12,500 bases of DNA from Neocallimastix lanati (nom. inval.) (GCA_016946835.1 JACVTC010000074.1:682501-695000), one strand, 5' to 3'. Numbered from the stretch's first letter, positions 1 to 6,954 are shown. Numbers and translations are program-made. The notes: a model not told the origin generated them from the sequence alone.

Positions 1-660
1 AAAAGCTTTCTAAATGAATATGTTTTTCTTTAGTTTTATTTTTTTTATAAAAATTATATTAATAAATAATATAATATCTATAATATAAATAAATTAAACT
101 ATAATTTAATTATATAAACATTAATGTGTCTAAAAAAAATAATAAAATAATAATTATTATTAAATTAACTTTATTAAAATATCTAAATTATCAATATCAA
201 ATATTATTACTTATTCATATTAATAATTAATATTTTAATAATTAATTATTTTATATAAATACATGCTTAAATCTTTTGATTAATCCTATGTAGGATAATT
301 GTAATTTAAATTATAGTAATAATTATATAAAATAATAATGTAATAAATTATTATTAAGATTAAATAAAATTTATATTTTAAATAAAAACTTATTTATAAA
401 ATTTACTAATAATACTATGTTTTAAATAAGAGTAAATTTAAATTATTAATTAATTACTATAATTTGACATCTTGACCTAATCGTTAAGACCAAATTATCT
501 CAAAACTTTAACATTTTTAAGTAATTTATTAATAATTTATTATTTCTTTAAATGTAATGGCTCACAACTATTATGGCTTGAGGAATTTAAAAAAAAAAAA
601 ATTATATAATATTAAAACATTAAATAAAAAGAAAATTTATTGCACACAATAATTTTTATT
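1..660. other. AT-rich non-coding stretch
   Basis: This stretch is almost wholly A and T, with homopolymer runs and no convincing coding frame. A small palindrome, ATCCTA-TG-TAGGAT, lies near 285-298. A less AT-biased patch at about 465-585 can be read as short peptides in two frames but has no splice sites or stop pattern that I can defend. It probably belongs to an intron or to sequence upstream of the exon at 844-935. Confidence 0.5.
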
Positions 661-667
661 TCATTTC

Positions 668-712
668 TTTTATTTTATTTTATTTTATTTTATTTTATTT
701 TATTTTATTTTA
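668..712 (+). repeat. (TTTTA)9 microsatellite
   Basis: Nine perfect copies of TTTTA run without interruption. They are followed, to about 830, by a degenerate T-rich tract built from TTTTA, TTTTTA and TTTA units. The whole block is pyrimidine-rich on the + strand and ends in CTCTCCCCTAG, so it may serve as an extended polypyrimidine tract of an intron. Confidence 0.95.
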
Positions 713-843
713 TTTTTTTAATATTTTAATCTTCATTTTACTTTATTTTATTTTTATTTTATTTTTATTTTTATTTTTATTTATTTACTTTATTTTTATT
801 TTATTTCTATTTATTTATTTTCATTTTTATTTCTCTCCCCTAG

Positions 844-935
844 AAAGGGATTCCAAGGTAGTCAATTTATATCTTTTTGAAGATATAAAATTAGCAAAGC
901 CTCCGGAAGTAGTTGAAGAAATGGAAAAACAATAG
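844..935 (+). CDS. probable terminal exon of an unrecognised protein-coding gene
   Basis: A pyrimidine tract ending in CCCCTAG at 837-843 looks like a 3' splice site. The following 92 bases give two bases completing a codon, then about 30 residues ending in EEMEKQ and a TAG stop at 933-935. The peptide is charged and mixed (RDSKVVNLYLFED, then KLAKPPEVVEEMEKQ), quite unlike the surrounding low-complexity translations, and its codons use G and C far more than the flanks. An AATAAA poly(A) signal at 969-974 lies 33 bases past the stop. I do not recognise the protein family, and no upstream exon is identified in positions 1-843, so the rest of the gene is probably left of the window or separated by a long AT-rich intron. 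It could instead be a stranded exon of a decayed gene. Confidence 0.5.
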
Positions 936-968
936 ATTTTTAAATCTCATTGATTATTTCCTTATTGT

Positions 969-974
969 AATAAA
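969..974 (+). promoter_or_regulatory. poly(A) signal AATAAA
   Basis: A canonical AATAAA hexamer lies 33 bases downstream of the TAG stop of the exon at 844-935. Such hexamers arise often by chance in DNA this AT-rich. It is reported because its position is right for the 3' end of that transcript. Confidence 0.35.
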
Positions 975-1522
975 TAGAAATTTTATTATATCCTAATATT
1001 CAAATTAACTAAAATAAATCTATAATATAAAATATGTAGTATACATAAGAATTAAACAAAAAAAATAAAAAAAGATGCAGCATTACAATAAAATTTGATA
1101 CTTTAACTTAATTTTGTTATTAATTTAAAATGTAATCTTATATATCAATTTGAATGACATAATAGAAATTAAAATACATTTATTAATATATGAAAAATCT
1201 TTTACAATTTTAAATACAAAAAATTTTATTTTATTTGTTTCTTTCATTTCAATTATTTCTTAATTCGAAATATAGAAATATTGATAAATTTATTTAAGTT
1301 GTTCATATGCAGCAATTATTCCTTATTTAGAAGAATAATACTAATAGTAATTAGTACTATGTTGTTGATAGGCTCTCATAAAGTTAATTTACCTTTATAA
1401 GGAATGAACATAAATTTAAATTAAATTTTATGTATAAACTTAAATTTTTTGATCAAATAATATAGTAAAATTATTAATGTAAAGAATACATAAATTTATT
1501 AATATTTTAAAAATCACATTGA
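975..1522. other. AT-rich intergenic stretch
   Basis: No coding frame can be supported here. Around 1301-1410 the composition is less extreme and contains local inverted repeats: ATTCCTTAT at 1318-1326 pairs with ATAAGGAAT at 1397-1405, and an ACTAAT/ATTAGT pair lies between them near 1340-1354. Together they could fold into a branched structure of about 100 bases, but nothing identifies it as a known RNA family. Confidence 0.4.
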
Positions 1523-1600
1523 CTATATTAAGAGGTTTTTAATAAGAATCAATTTATTACTTCGTTCTTTATCACGACTTGGTCCATTACATCGAATTTC
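1523..1600 (-). pseudogene. possible exon relic encoding the start of an RNA-recognition motif
   Basis: Read on the minus strand, the sequence leaves a CTAG (1603-1600) that could be a 3' splice site and encodes 25 residues including CNGPSRDKERSNKLILIKNL before a TAG stop at 1525-1523. The segment KLILIKNL fits the first strand (RNP2-type pattern) of an RRM domain, and a basic or acidic linker running into such a strand is typical of multi-RRM proteins such as the MRD1/RBM19 ribosome-biogenesis family. The domain breaks off immediately after this strand, with no donor site and no RNP1, so if real it is a truncated remnant. The opposite strand is also open here (ending LHRISSLLK before GGTAAAT), so the coding strand is uncertain. 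Confidence 0.25.
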
Positions 1601-1603
1601 TAG

Positions 1604-1969
1604 TTTGTTAAAGGTAAATATACTAATATTATATAATACTCAACAATTTATTATTATTAAAATATTTAATTTCTTTCTTATTTATTATTTTATTTAATTT
1701 ACTCTTTATTTATTATAAAATTTTAAATCTCAATTTCTCTTGATCTCAATTTCCCTAAATTGAGATCTCACTAAATTTCGAAATTATATTTATTTTTAAA
1801 TTATTTAACCTCTCTCTTTTAATTAAATTATTTCTAATTTCTATATATATTAAAAATTTTATACATTAAATTTTTGTACAAGTTTGTACTACATTTTTGA
1901 TTATTAATATTTATTTTCCACGCTAAGGCTATGTTAATTTTATAAATTTTAATTGGTCTCGTACCACGA
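1604..1969. other. AT-rich intergenic stretch with one perfect hairpin
   Basis: No gene is supported. The notable item is the inverted repeat at 1742-1767 (listed separately). A less AT-biased patch at 1919-1970 (CCACGCTAAGG, GGTCTCGTACCACGA) has no identifiable role; it directly precedes the degenerate LTR-like sequence that starts at 1970. Confidence 0.4.
1742..1767. repeat. perfect 11-bp inverted repeat (hairpin)
   Basis: GATCTCAATTT and AAATTGAGATC are exact reverse complements separated by a four-base CCCT loop. A further direct copy of ATCTCAATTTC lies just upstream near 1727-1738. No T-run or gene end beside it suggests a terminator, and it could be the tip of a decayed foldback or MITE-like element. 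Confidence 0.8.
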
Positions 1970-2260
1970 TGTAAAGAATTATGTTTAAACTTAATTAAAT
2001 TTAATCCTTATTTACAATTAATACTAATAATTAATATTAATCGATGAATTAAAAAATAAAAGAAAATACTTAATAAAACTTAAAATAGAGGGAGAAGTTT
2101 ATTATAAGAGATTTAGTTAGGTAAATATTTCAAATAAAATTTTAGTCAAAATATTTTTTATTAAAAATAATTTTTATTAAGATTTTTGTTATTTTAAAAT
2201 AATTAAAAATTTATTTTGTTTATTATTATTATATTCTTATAATAATAACTCTTGATTTTC
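1970..2260 (+). mobile_element. degenerate relative of the 4708-5180 solo LTR
   Basis: Starting at TGTAAAGAATT, this stretch aligns by eye with the beginning of the element at 4708 (TGTAAGAAATT). Shared landmarks occur in the same order: an (A)TTAA(C/T)ACTAAT block, a GAG(A)AG-TTTATTATA block, and an exact 18-base match, AATAATAACTCTTGATTT (2241-2258 versus 5013-5030). The spacing between first and last landmark is about 270 versus 305 bases. No clear right end is found, because similarity fades past 2260. It is best read as an older, broken copy of the same LTR family, though AT richness inflates such resemblance. Confidence 0.4.
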
Positions 2261-2357
2261 AAAATAAAGAAAATAAAGAATTATTTATAGTAAAGTTCCA
2301 AATCTTAATGAATAACTTTTTAGGAAAAGATTTAGAAAAAATACCTAAAAATTTTAA

Positions 2358-2478
2358 TGATCAATTATTTATAAAATTGATCATATGTTAATTGAGTAAA
2401 AACCGATATTTTCCAATCGGAAAACTTCAATTAATATTTATTTTATTTAAACAATGTCAATTATACATGACATTGTTT
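2358..2478. repeat. cluster of three consecutive hairpins
   Basis: Three inverted repeats follow one another within 121 bases. TGATCAATT (2358-2366) pairs with AATTGATCA (2375-2383) across an 8-base loop. TTAATTG (2388-2394) pairs with CAATTAA (2428-2434), enclosing either CCGAT/ATCGG (2403-2407, 2416-2420) or the mutually exclusive TTTTCC/GGAAAA. AAACAATGTCA (2449-2459) pairs with TGACATTGTTT (2468-2478), again with an 8-base loop. The arms are perfect although the flanks are near-random AT. Function is unknown. Confidence 0.75.
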
Positions 2479-2815
2479 TATTTTAATTAATTTTTTAAAT
2501 ATTAATTATTCTTTCTTCATTTGATTTGTTACATTATGATTTTTAATATAATTTTATAATTATTTCTAAATTATAATTCTATAATTTATATTAGTTTTTT
2601 TTAAAATTATATTAATGTAACAATTATTTAAATTAAAACTTAAAATTTAATTATTAAATGAATTTTAACAAATATAAAAAATATTAATGTTTAATTATTT
2701 TAATATTATTAATTAATACAATGATAAAGAATAAAAATTTTACAATATTAATTTTAAATTATTAATAATAATTTTATATTAAAAATATTTTATAATAAAA
2801 TTAATTAATTTTATT
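2479..2815. other. AT-rich stretch, nothing identified
   Basis: Nearly pure A and T, with no coding frame, no convincing repeat and no regulatory motif that stands out. It forms the left flank of the retroelement that begins at 2821. Confidence 0.5.
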
Positions 2816-2820
2816 AAATA
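2816..2820. repeat. target-site duplication AAATA (left copy)
   Basis: AAATA immediately precedes the TG of the LTR at 2821, and the same five bases occur at 4059-4063 directly after the CA that ends the second LTR. A 5-bp duplication is the usual product of copia-type integration. Confidence 0.85.
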
Positions 2821-3027
2821 TGTCAAAAATAACAATTAAGAGTTACTCAGAATATATATTTAAGATAGTTTATTAGAATAAAGTTAAGGGTTATCAAATG
2901 TAGAAAGGGGTAAAACAGAATTTATATACATGAAGTAATATGTGGCTTGATACTTATCTTATGATATAATAATATAGATATGATAATTTAATAACATAAA
3001 TTATTGGTTCTTTTTATATATTTAACA
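2821..3027 (-). repeat. 3' LTR of the TRIM element
   Basis: This 207-bp repeat begins TGTTAAATATAT and ends TTTTTGACA on the minus strand. It matches the copy at 3852-4058 with about four substitutions and no gaps. On the element's strand, TATAAA motifs occur near the LTR start and again near 2928, either of which might act as the promoter TATA box. Confidence 0.92.
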
Positions 3028-3039
3028 TTTCCCCTCAAA
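3028..3039 (-). other. polypurine tract of the TRIM element
   Basis: On the minus strand, TTTGAGGGGAAA abuts the TGTTAA start of the 3' LTR. A GGGGA-type purine run in that position is the usual plus-strand primer of LTR retroelements. The G run stands out sharply in this AT-rich context and fixes the element's orientation. Confidence 0.85.
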
Positions 3040-3819
3040 TCTAATTTTCTTTATATTATAAATTAGATTTGCAACATTATTAGTTTATATAATATTTCAT
3101 ATAATTTTAATAGATATTATAGATTATGTAGTTCTAATTTAGTTTTATATAAAGACTCTATTATTTCTTTAATCATATAAGTGTCTTAATTATCTCAATT
3201 ATGTAAATATAACTGTAATTTGCTTATATTTATATTCTTTGTTAGTTTTAAGTTGTGAATATTCCTTCTTTGGGTGTTTGTAATTGAGTAAATATATTTC
3301 ATGTTCTACATTTTTTATTATATTTTAGATGTATTCACAAAGTTTTATTTATGATAATATCTTTTAAATCTAAAAAAAAATGAAGAGGTTAATAATCGTT
3401 TGAAACCAACTTCTCAATTATTGTAAAAGTTTCAGTACTTTTTTACAAATCTAAATTAAATAATTAATATTAAATTAGTATACGAAGTGATGATAGAGGA
3501 CCAATGCAACAAAAGCTAAGTAAAGAAATTTTCTAATATTGATAAGACTATGATGATTAAAATAATTATTTTATTTTGTTAAAATTATGATTAAATCTTA
3601 GTTTGATACTTATTGTCATTGCTTATTATGGTCTTGTACCGTTATTTTAAGTTTTATAATATTTATTTATACGTTTGTTTATTTTTTGGTCATTTGTAAT
3701 TTATATTGAGAGAATAATTATGCATTCAATTCAATTTAAATAATAAATTTTAAATTTGTTAATTTATTTAATTATGAAAAAATTTATATAATTTATTTTC
3801 GATACTTAACTGTTATTTC

Positions 3820-3851
3820 GAGCTCAACTTTGTAGAGTGAGACTCTTAATC
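3820..3851 (-). other. primer-binding site matching the 5' half of tRNA-Lys(CTT)
   Basis: Read on the + strand, these 32 bases resemble the D arm and anticodon arm of a eukaryotic tRNA-Lys with anticodon CTT: AGCTCA, then GTAGAG, then TGAGACTCTTAATC, ending inside or just past the anticodon loop. The sequence directly abuts the end of the 5' LTR on the element's (minus) strand, so its complement is the primer-binding site. Priming would come from the 3' end of a tRNA cleaved in the anticodon region, not from the usual CCA end. This half-tRNA mechanism is known for copia and Ty5, which use initiator tRNA-Met. The match extends well beyond a minimal site, as if reverse transcriptase had copied much of the half-tRNA. 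Confidence 0.75.
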
Positions 3852-4058
3852 TGTCAAAAATAACAATTAAGAGTTACTCAGAATATATAATTAAGATAGT
3901 TTATTAGAATAAAGTTAAGGGTTATCAAATGTAGAAAGGGGTAAAACAGGATTTATATTCATGAAGTAATATGTGGCTTGATACTTATCTTATGATATAA
4001 TAATATAGATATGATAATTTAATAACATAAATTATTGGTTCTTTTTATATTTTTAACA
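3852..4058 (-). repeat. 5' LTR of the TRIM element
   Basis: This is the second 207-bp LTR, colinear with 2821-3027. It is the upstream LTR in the element's orientation because the tRNA-like primer site lies immediately inside it. The AAATA duplication follows at 4059-4063. Confidence 0.92.
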
Positions 4059-4063
4059 AAATA
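4059..4063. repeat. target-site duplication AAATA (right copy)
   Basis: Exact copy of the five bases at 2816-2820, directly flanking the right end of the element. Confidence 0.85.
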
Positions 4064-4144
4064 ATTATTATTTTATTTAATAAAGATTAATAATTATTTT
4101 TTATTTTAATAAAAATTAATTATTATACTTTACAAAAAAATTCA

Positions 4145-4704
4145 TGTAACAGATACATGTTAACTTCAAGCCTATCCAATGATAGTTCTTTGGTTACGTA
4201 ACGTATCTCTAAACAGTTAGCAATTTCGGCTAATCAAATAAAATCTTTTATTAATTTCGTACATTAAATTTTATTATTTTTATAATTAATTATATAGTTA
4301 AACATTTAGTTAAATATATTTTTATTTAGTAATTAGTAAACTAAGTTAAATTAAATTATTTACCAATCATAAGATTATTAACATGTATAAATACTGATTG
4401 AACTTGTAACTGCAACGCACTAGCATTACTATTAACGTAAATTGTTAAAAATAAATATAAATATTAATAAATAAAAATATAATTATTAAATAAATAAATT
4501 ACCCCGTGTAAGCCCAGTAACTAATAACAGATAGAGTTATAAAGTGCTGCGCTATATTCTAGTGTAATAGTAATAAATAATTATAATTAAAATTAATTCT
4601 AGTGTTTATTATTAACAACTCGAATAGAGAAGTGTTAAGTTATCTTAGCCTTTAAAATTAGTTATTATTCATTATTTTAGTTAATAATAAACTTACCTTT
4701 TACA
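4145..4704. repeat. long direct repeat, copy 1 (LTR-like)
   Basis: About 560 bases starting TGTAACAGATACATG and ending CTTTTACA recur at 5192-5728 with high similarity and a few indels; copy 1 has about 20 extra bases near 4275. The termini TGTAA...TTACA are inverted, as in LTRs. The repeat holds less AT-biased islands, such as GTAAGCCCAGTAACT and GTGCTGCGCTATATTC, conserved between copies. No target duplication flanks the pair and no primer site or polypurine tract is obvious between the copies. It may therefore be a solo or tandem LTR, or simply a tandemly duplicated repeat family. Orientation is unknown. Confidence 0.8.
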
Positions 4705-4707
4705 CTT
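4703..4707. repeat. target-site duplication CACTT (left copy)
   Basis: CACTT precedes the TG end of the 473-bp insertion and is repeated exactly at 5181-5185 after its CA end. Confidence 0.7.
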
Positions 4708-5180
4708 TGTAAGAAATTACTTATAAAATTAATTATAAATAATTTCTTAACTACAAATTAACACTAATTATTACTAATTAACATTAATTTGAGAAAATAA
4801 AAATAAAATATAATTAAATAAATATGAAATAATATAAATAAATAATTATACTTAACTTAATATAAAAGAGAGTTTATTATAGAAAGTTTATAATAAACAA
4901 TAACACAAAAAGAATAAAAAACACAAATATTTATAAAATATGTTTTATTATAAGGTTTTTGTTTATTAATTAATTATTTTATTTGAATTATTATTTATTA
5001 TAAAAATCCTAAAATAATAACTCTTGATTTCTCGAAGAGAACTCAAGAGAATCAAATATATATAAATTAATAATTAAATATTATTGGTTAAAATAAATAC
5101 AATAATTTAATGTATTAAATTAATGTATTAAATAAGAAAGATAGATAAATTTTATAATAAATTTATCTAAATTTCTTACA
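4708..5180 (+). mobile_element. 473-bp insertion with TG...CA ends, probably a solo LTR
   Basis: The element starts TGTAAGAAATT and ends AATTTCTTACA, an exact 11-bp terminal inverted repeat, and is flanked by a 5-bp duplication CACTT. TG...CA ends with a 5-bp duplication fit a solo LTR left by LTR-LTR recombination. There is no open frame. TATAAAAGAGAG at 4861-4872 is a good TATA-box candidate and suggests + orientation. Removing the insertion leaves the direct repeats at 4145 and 5192 separated by only about 9-10 bases, so it landed at their junction. The 11-bp terminal repeat would also fit a short MITE. Confidence 0.7.
4861..4868 (+). promoter_or_regulatory. TATA-box candidate in the solo LTR
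   Basis: TATAAAAG followed by AGAG lies about 150 bases into the 473-bp element, an appropriate place for an LTR promoter. In DNA this AT-rich the match is suggestive only. Confidence 0.3.
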
Positions 5181-5185
5181 CACTT
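5181..5185. repeat. target-site duplication CACTT (right copy)
   Basis: Exact copy of 4703-4707, adjacent to the CA end of the 473-bp element. Confidence 0.7.
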
Positions 5186-5191
5186 CAAGCG

Positions 5192-5728
5192 TGTAACAGA
5201 TACATGGTAACTTCAAGCCTATCCAATGATAGTTCTTTGGTTAGGTAACGTATCTCTAAACAGTTAGCAATTTCGGCTAATCAAATGAAATCTTTTGTTA
5301 ATTTCGTACATTAAATTTTATAGTTAAATACTTAGTTAAATATATTTTATTTAGTGATTAGTAAACTAAGTTAAATTAAATTATTTACCAATCATAAAAT
5401 CATTAACATGTATAAATAATAATTGAACTTGTAACTGTAACGCACTAGCGTTACTATTAATGTAAATTGTTATTATAAATATTAAAATTAATAAATAAAA
5501 TATAATTATTAAATAAAGACATGTTACTCAGTGTAAGCCCAGTAACTGATAACAAATAGAGTTATAAAGTGCTGCGCTATATTCTAGTGTGATAGAAAAT
5601 AATAGTTATAAATTTAATTAATTTAGTGTATATTATTAACAACTCGAATAGAGAGGTGTTAAGTTATCTTAGCCTTTAAATTTAATTGTTATTCGTTATT
5701 TTAGTTAATAATAAACTTACCTTTTACA
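5192..5728. repeat. long direct repeat, copy 2 (LTR-like)
   Basis: This is the second copy (about 537 bases) of the repeat at 4145-4704, with the same TGTAACAG start and CTTTTACA end. Base substitutions and small indels are concentrated in the pure A/T segments, whereas the GC-containing islands are nearly unchanged. The short spacer CTTCAAGCG left of it (5183-5191) partly echoes CTTCAAGCC inside the repeat. Confidence 0.8.
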
Positions 5729-5783
5729 ATAGTACAGTATTGAAGAATTTTTATCATAAAATAATATATTCTAATAATTAAAG

Positions 5784-6142
5784 AAAATTTTAAATTCTAT
5801 TCTATTATTCTAATCTATTATTCTAATTTAAAAATCTAAATACTAAACAATTTAAACTAAAATAAATTATTCAAAATTAATATAACCTAATATAAATAAT
5901 TTAACTAACAGCTATAATTATTAAAACTATTAACCAAACACTAAAAACTTTTAAACACTTAATACAAATTTAAATTATTTTTAATTCTAACTTTATATAA
6001 AATAAATTATTTTATTTTTATTATTTAATCTATCCTAATTTTATTATTTAAACTATACTAATTTATTATTTAAACTATTTAAATTTAATTATTTAAACTA
6101 ATTTTATTTTAATTTAATTATCTAAATTTATCATTTAAACTC
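5784..6142 (+). other. stretch nearly devoid of G on the + strand
   Basis: Only one G (position 5911) occurs in these 359 bases, and none at 5912-6142, while C remains frequent. There is no open frame of note. The right part contains the 22-bp minisatellite at 6017-6105. Such strict strand asymmetry is unlike the rest of the window's AT-rich DNA. Confidence 0.85.
6017..6105 (+). repeat. 22-bp minisatellite, four copies
   Basis: Four imperfect tandem copies of TTTATTATTTAAACTATACT plus AA start at 6017, 6040, 6062 and 6084. The most conserved core is ATTATTTAAACTA. All copies lack G. Confidence 0.75.
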
Positions 6143-6192
6143 GAAAATATCAAAAGAATAATATAATAATAAAGTTGTAAGAAAAAGAGAGA

Positions 6193-6219
6193 GAACTAAA
6201 GTATTGTAATACTTTGTTC
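6193..6219. repeat. 12-bp imperfect palindrome
   Basis: GAACTAAAGTATT (6193-6205) pairs with AATACTTTGTTC (6208-6219) around a GT centre, with one bulged T. On the minus strand it lies next to TATAAAG (6225-6219) and a CTCTCTCTTTTTCTTACA tail ending at 6176, so it may sit in the transcribed end of the gypsy LTR if that LTR extends this far. Confidence 0.7.
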
Positions 6220-6474
6220 TTTATACATTTAGAATAGTTATTTGATTGAATTAGAATAAAAATTTAATAATAAAAATTTAATAATAAAATATAATAAACT
6301 ATTAAAATATTATTAAGTATTACAATATTACATAAAAATAATAATTAATACATTTTCTAATTTATTATAACTAAATTTATAATTATTTTAATATTTTAAT
6401 ATTTGTTATTTAATTCCACTAATATTAATAATTTTTAATCTTTAATAATTAAATATAGTTTTAATTATTTTATT

Positions 6475-6942
6475 TGTTCCGTAACAACAATGATAAATAA
6501 CAAAATTAATAAATCTTGAAAATATATTATTAATAAAAGAATTTTATAAGAATATTTAATAATAATTTTTATTATAAAAGATTTTAATAAGAATATTTAA
6601 TAATAATTTTTATTATATTTAATATTAATAAAAGAATTTTATAAGAATATTTAATAATAATTTTTATTATATTTAATATTAATAAAAGAATTTTATAAGT
6701 ATATTTAATAATAATTTTTATTATATTTAATATTAATAAAAGAAATTTATAAGAATATTTAATAATAATTTTTATTATATTTAATATTAATAAAAGAAAT
6801 TTATAAGAATATTTAATAATAATTTTTATTATATTTGATATTAATAAAAGATTTTAATAAGAATATTTAATAATAATTTTATTTTATTATTATTAAGAGT
6901 ATTTAATAGGAAATACAAGGTATTTAGTGACACCCCGTATCA
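6475..6942 (-). repeat. 3' LTR of the gypsy element (limits approximate)
   Basis: On the minus strand, TGATACGGGGTGTCAC begins at 6942, three bases after a GGGGAGA purine run. A second possible start is TGTCAC at 6932. The sequence then runs through the 54-bp repeat array to GTTACGGAACA ending at 6475; an alternative end is TCTTACA at 6176, giving an LTR of about 760 bases. The 5' LTR is not in the window, so neither boundary can be confirmed by comparison. Confidence 0.5.
6532..6896. repeat. 54-bp tandem repeat array, seven copies, inside the LTR
   Basis: Units starting AATAAAAGA occur at 6627, 6681, 6735, 6789 and 6843 with an exact 54-base period, preceded by a unit at 6573 (also 54 bases away) and a shortened one at 6532 (41 bases). 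Units are about 90% or more alike, each containing AAGAATATTTAATAATAATT. The terminal unit diverges after 6890. Confidence 0.93.
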
Positions 6943-6945
6943 TAA

Positions 6946-6952
6946 TCTCCCC
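6946..6952 (-). other. polypurine tract of the gypsy element
   Basis: GGGGAGA on the minus strand lies three bases after the pol stop codon and is followed by TTA and then TGATACGGGG. Position and composition fit the plus-strand primer next to the 3' LTR. Confidence 0.7.
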
Positions 6953-6954
6953 GC

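Larger units (their letters stand above)
2821..4058 (-). mobile_element. non-autonomous copia-like LTR retroelement (TRIM type)
   Basis: A complete 1,238-bp element: two 207-bp direct repeats with TG...CA ends (2821-3027 and 3852-4058), a perfect 5-bp target duplication AAATA, a polypurine tract beside the 3' LTR and a tRNA-derived primer site beside the 5' LTR. PPT and primer-site positions show that it reads on the minus strand. The internal 824 bases hold no long open frame, so it cannot encode its own gag or pol and would depend on enzymes from an autonomous copia element. The small size and lack of coding match TRIM elements. The LTRs differ at only about four of 207 positions, so the insertion is fairly recent. 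Confidence 0.9.

Noticed and set aside
557-592. Short + strand reading MAHNYYGLRNLK starting at an ATG
   Set aside because: It runs straight into a poly-A tract and stops; no splice donor, no homology, and another frame through the same bases is equally open.
1500-1612. Plus-strand open stretch ending in a possible GGTAAAT donor (LHRISSLLK)
   Set aside because: No Met and no recognisable domain; the antisense reading fits an RRM strand better, so this was not called as an exon.
3117-3185. Minus-strand peptide with DTYMIKEIIES inside the TRIM, reminiscent of the end of copia RNase H
   Set aside because: Only about 22 residues, weak similarity and no further motif; could be chance in an AT-rich frame.
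3820-3851. A real tRNA-Lys gene
   Set aside because: Only the D-arm and anticodon-arm half is present; acceptor, variable loop, T arm and 3' end are replaced by LTR sequence, so it is a primer-site derivative and not a gene.
6532-6896. CRISPR-like array
   Set aside because: The 54-bp units are contiguous repeats with no variable spacers, in eukaryotic retroelement DNA.
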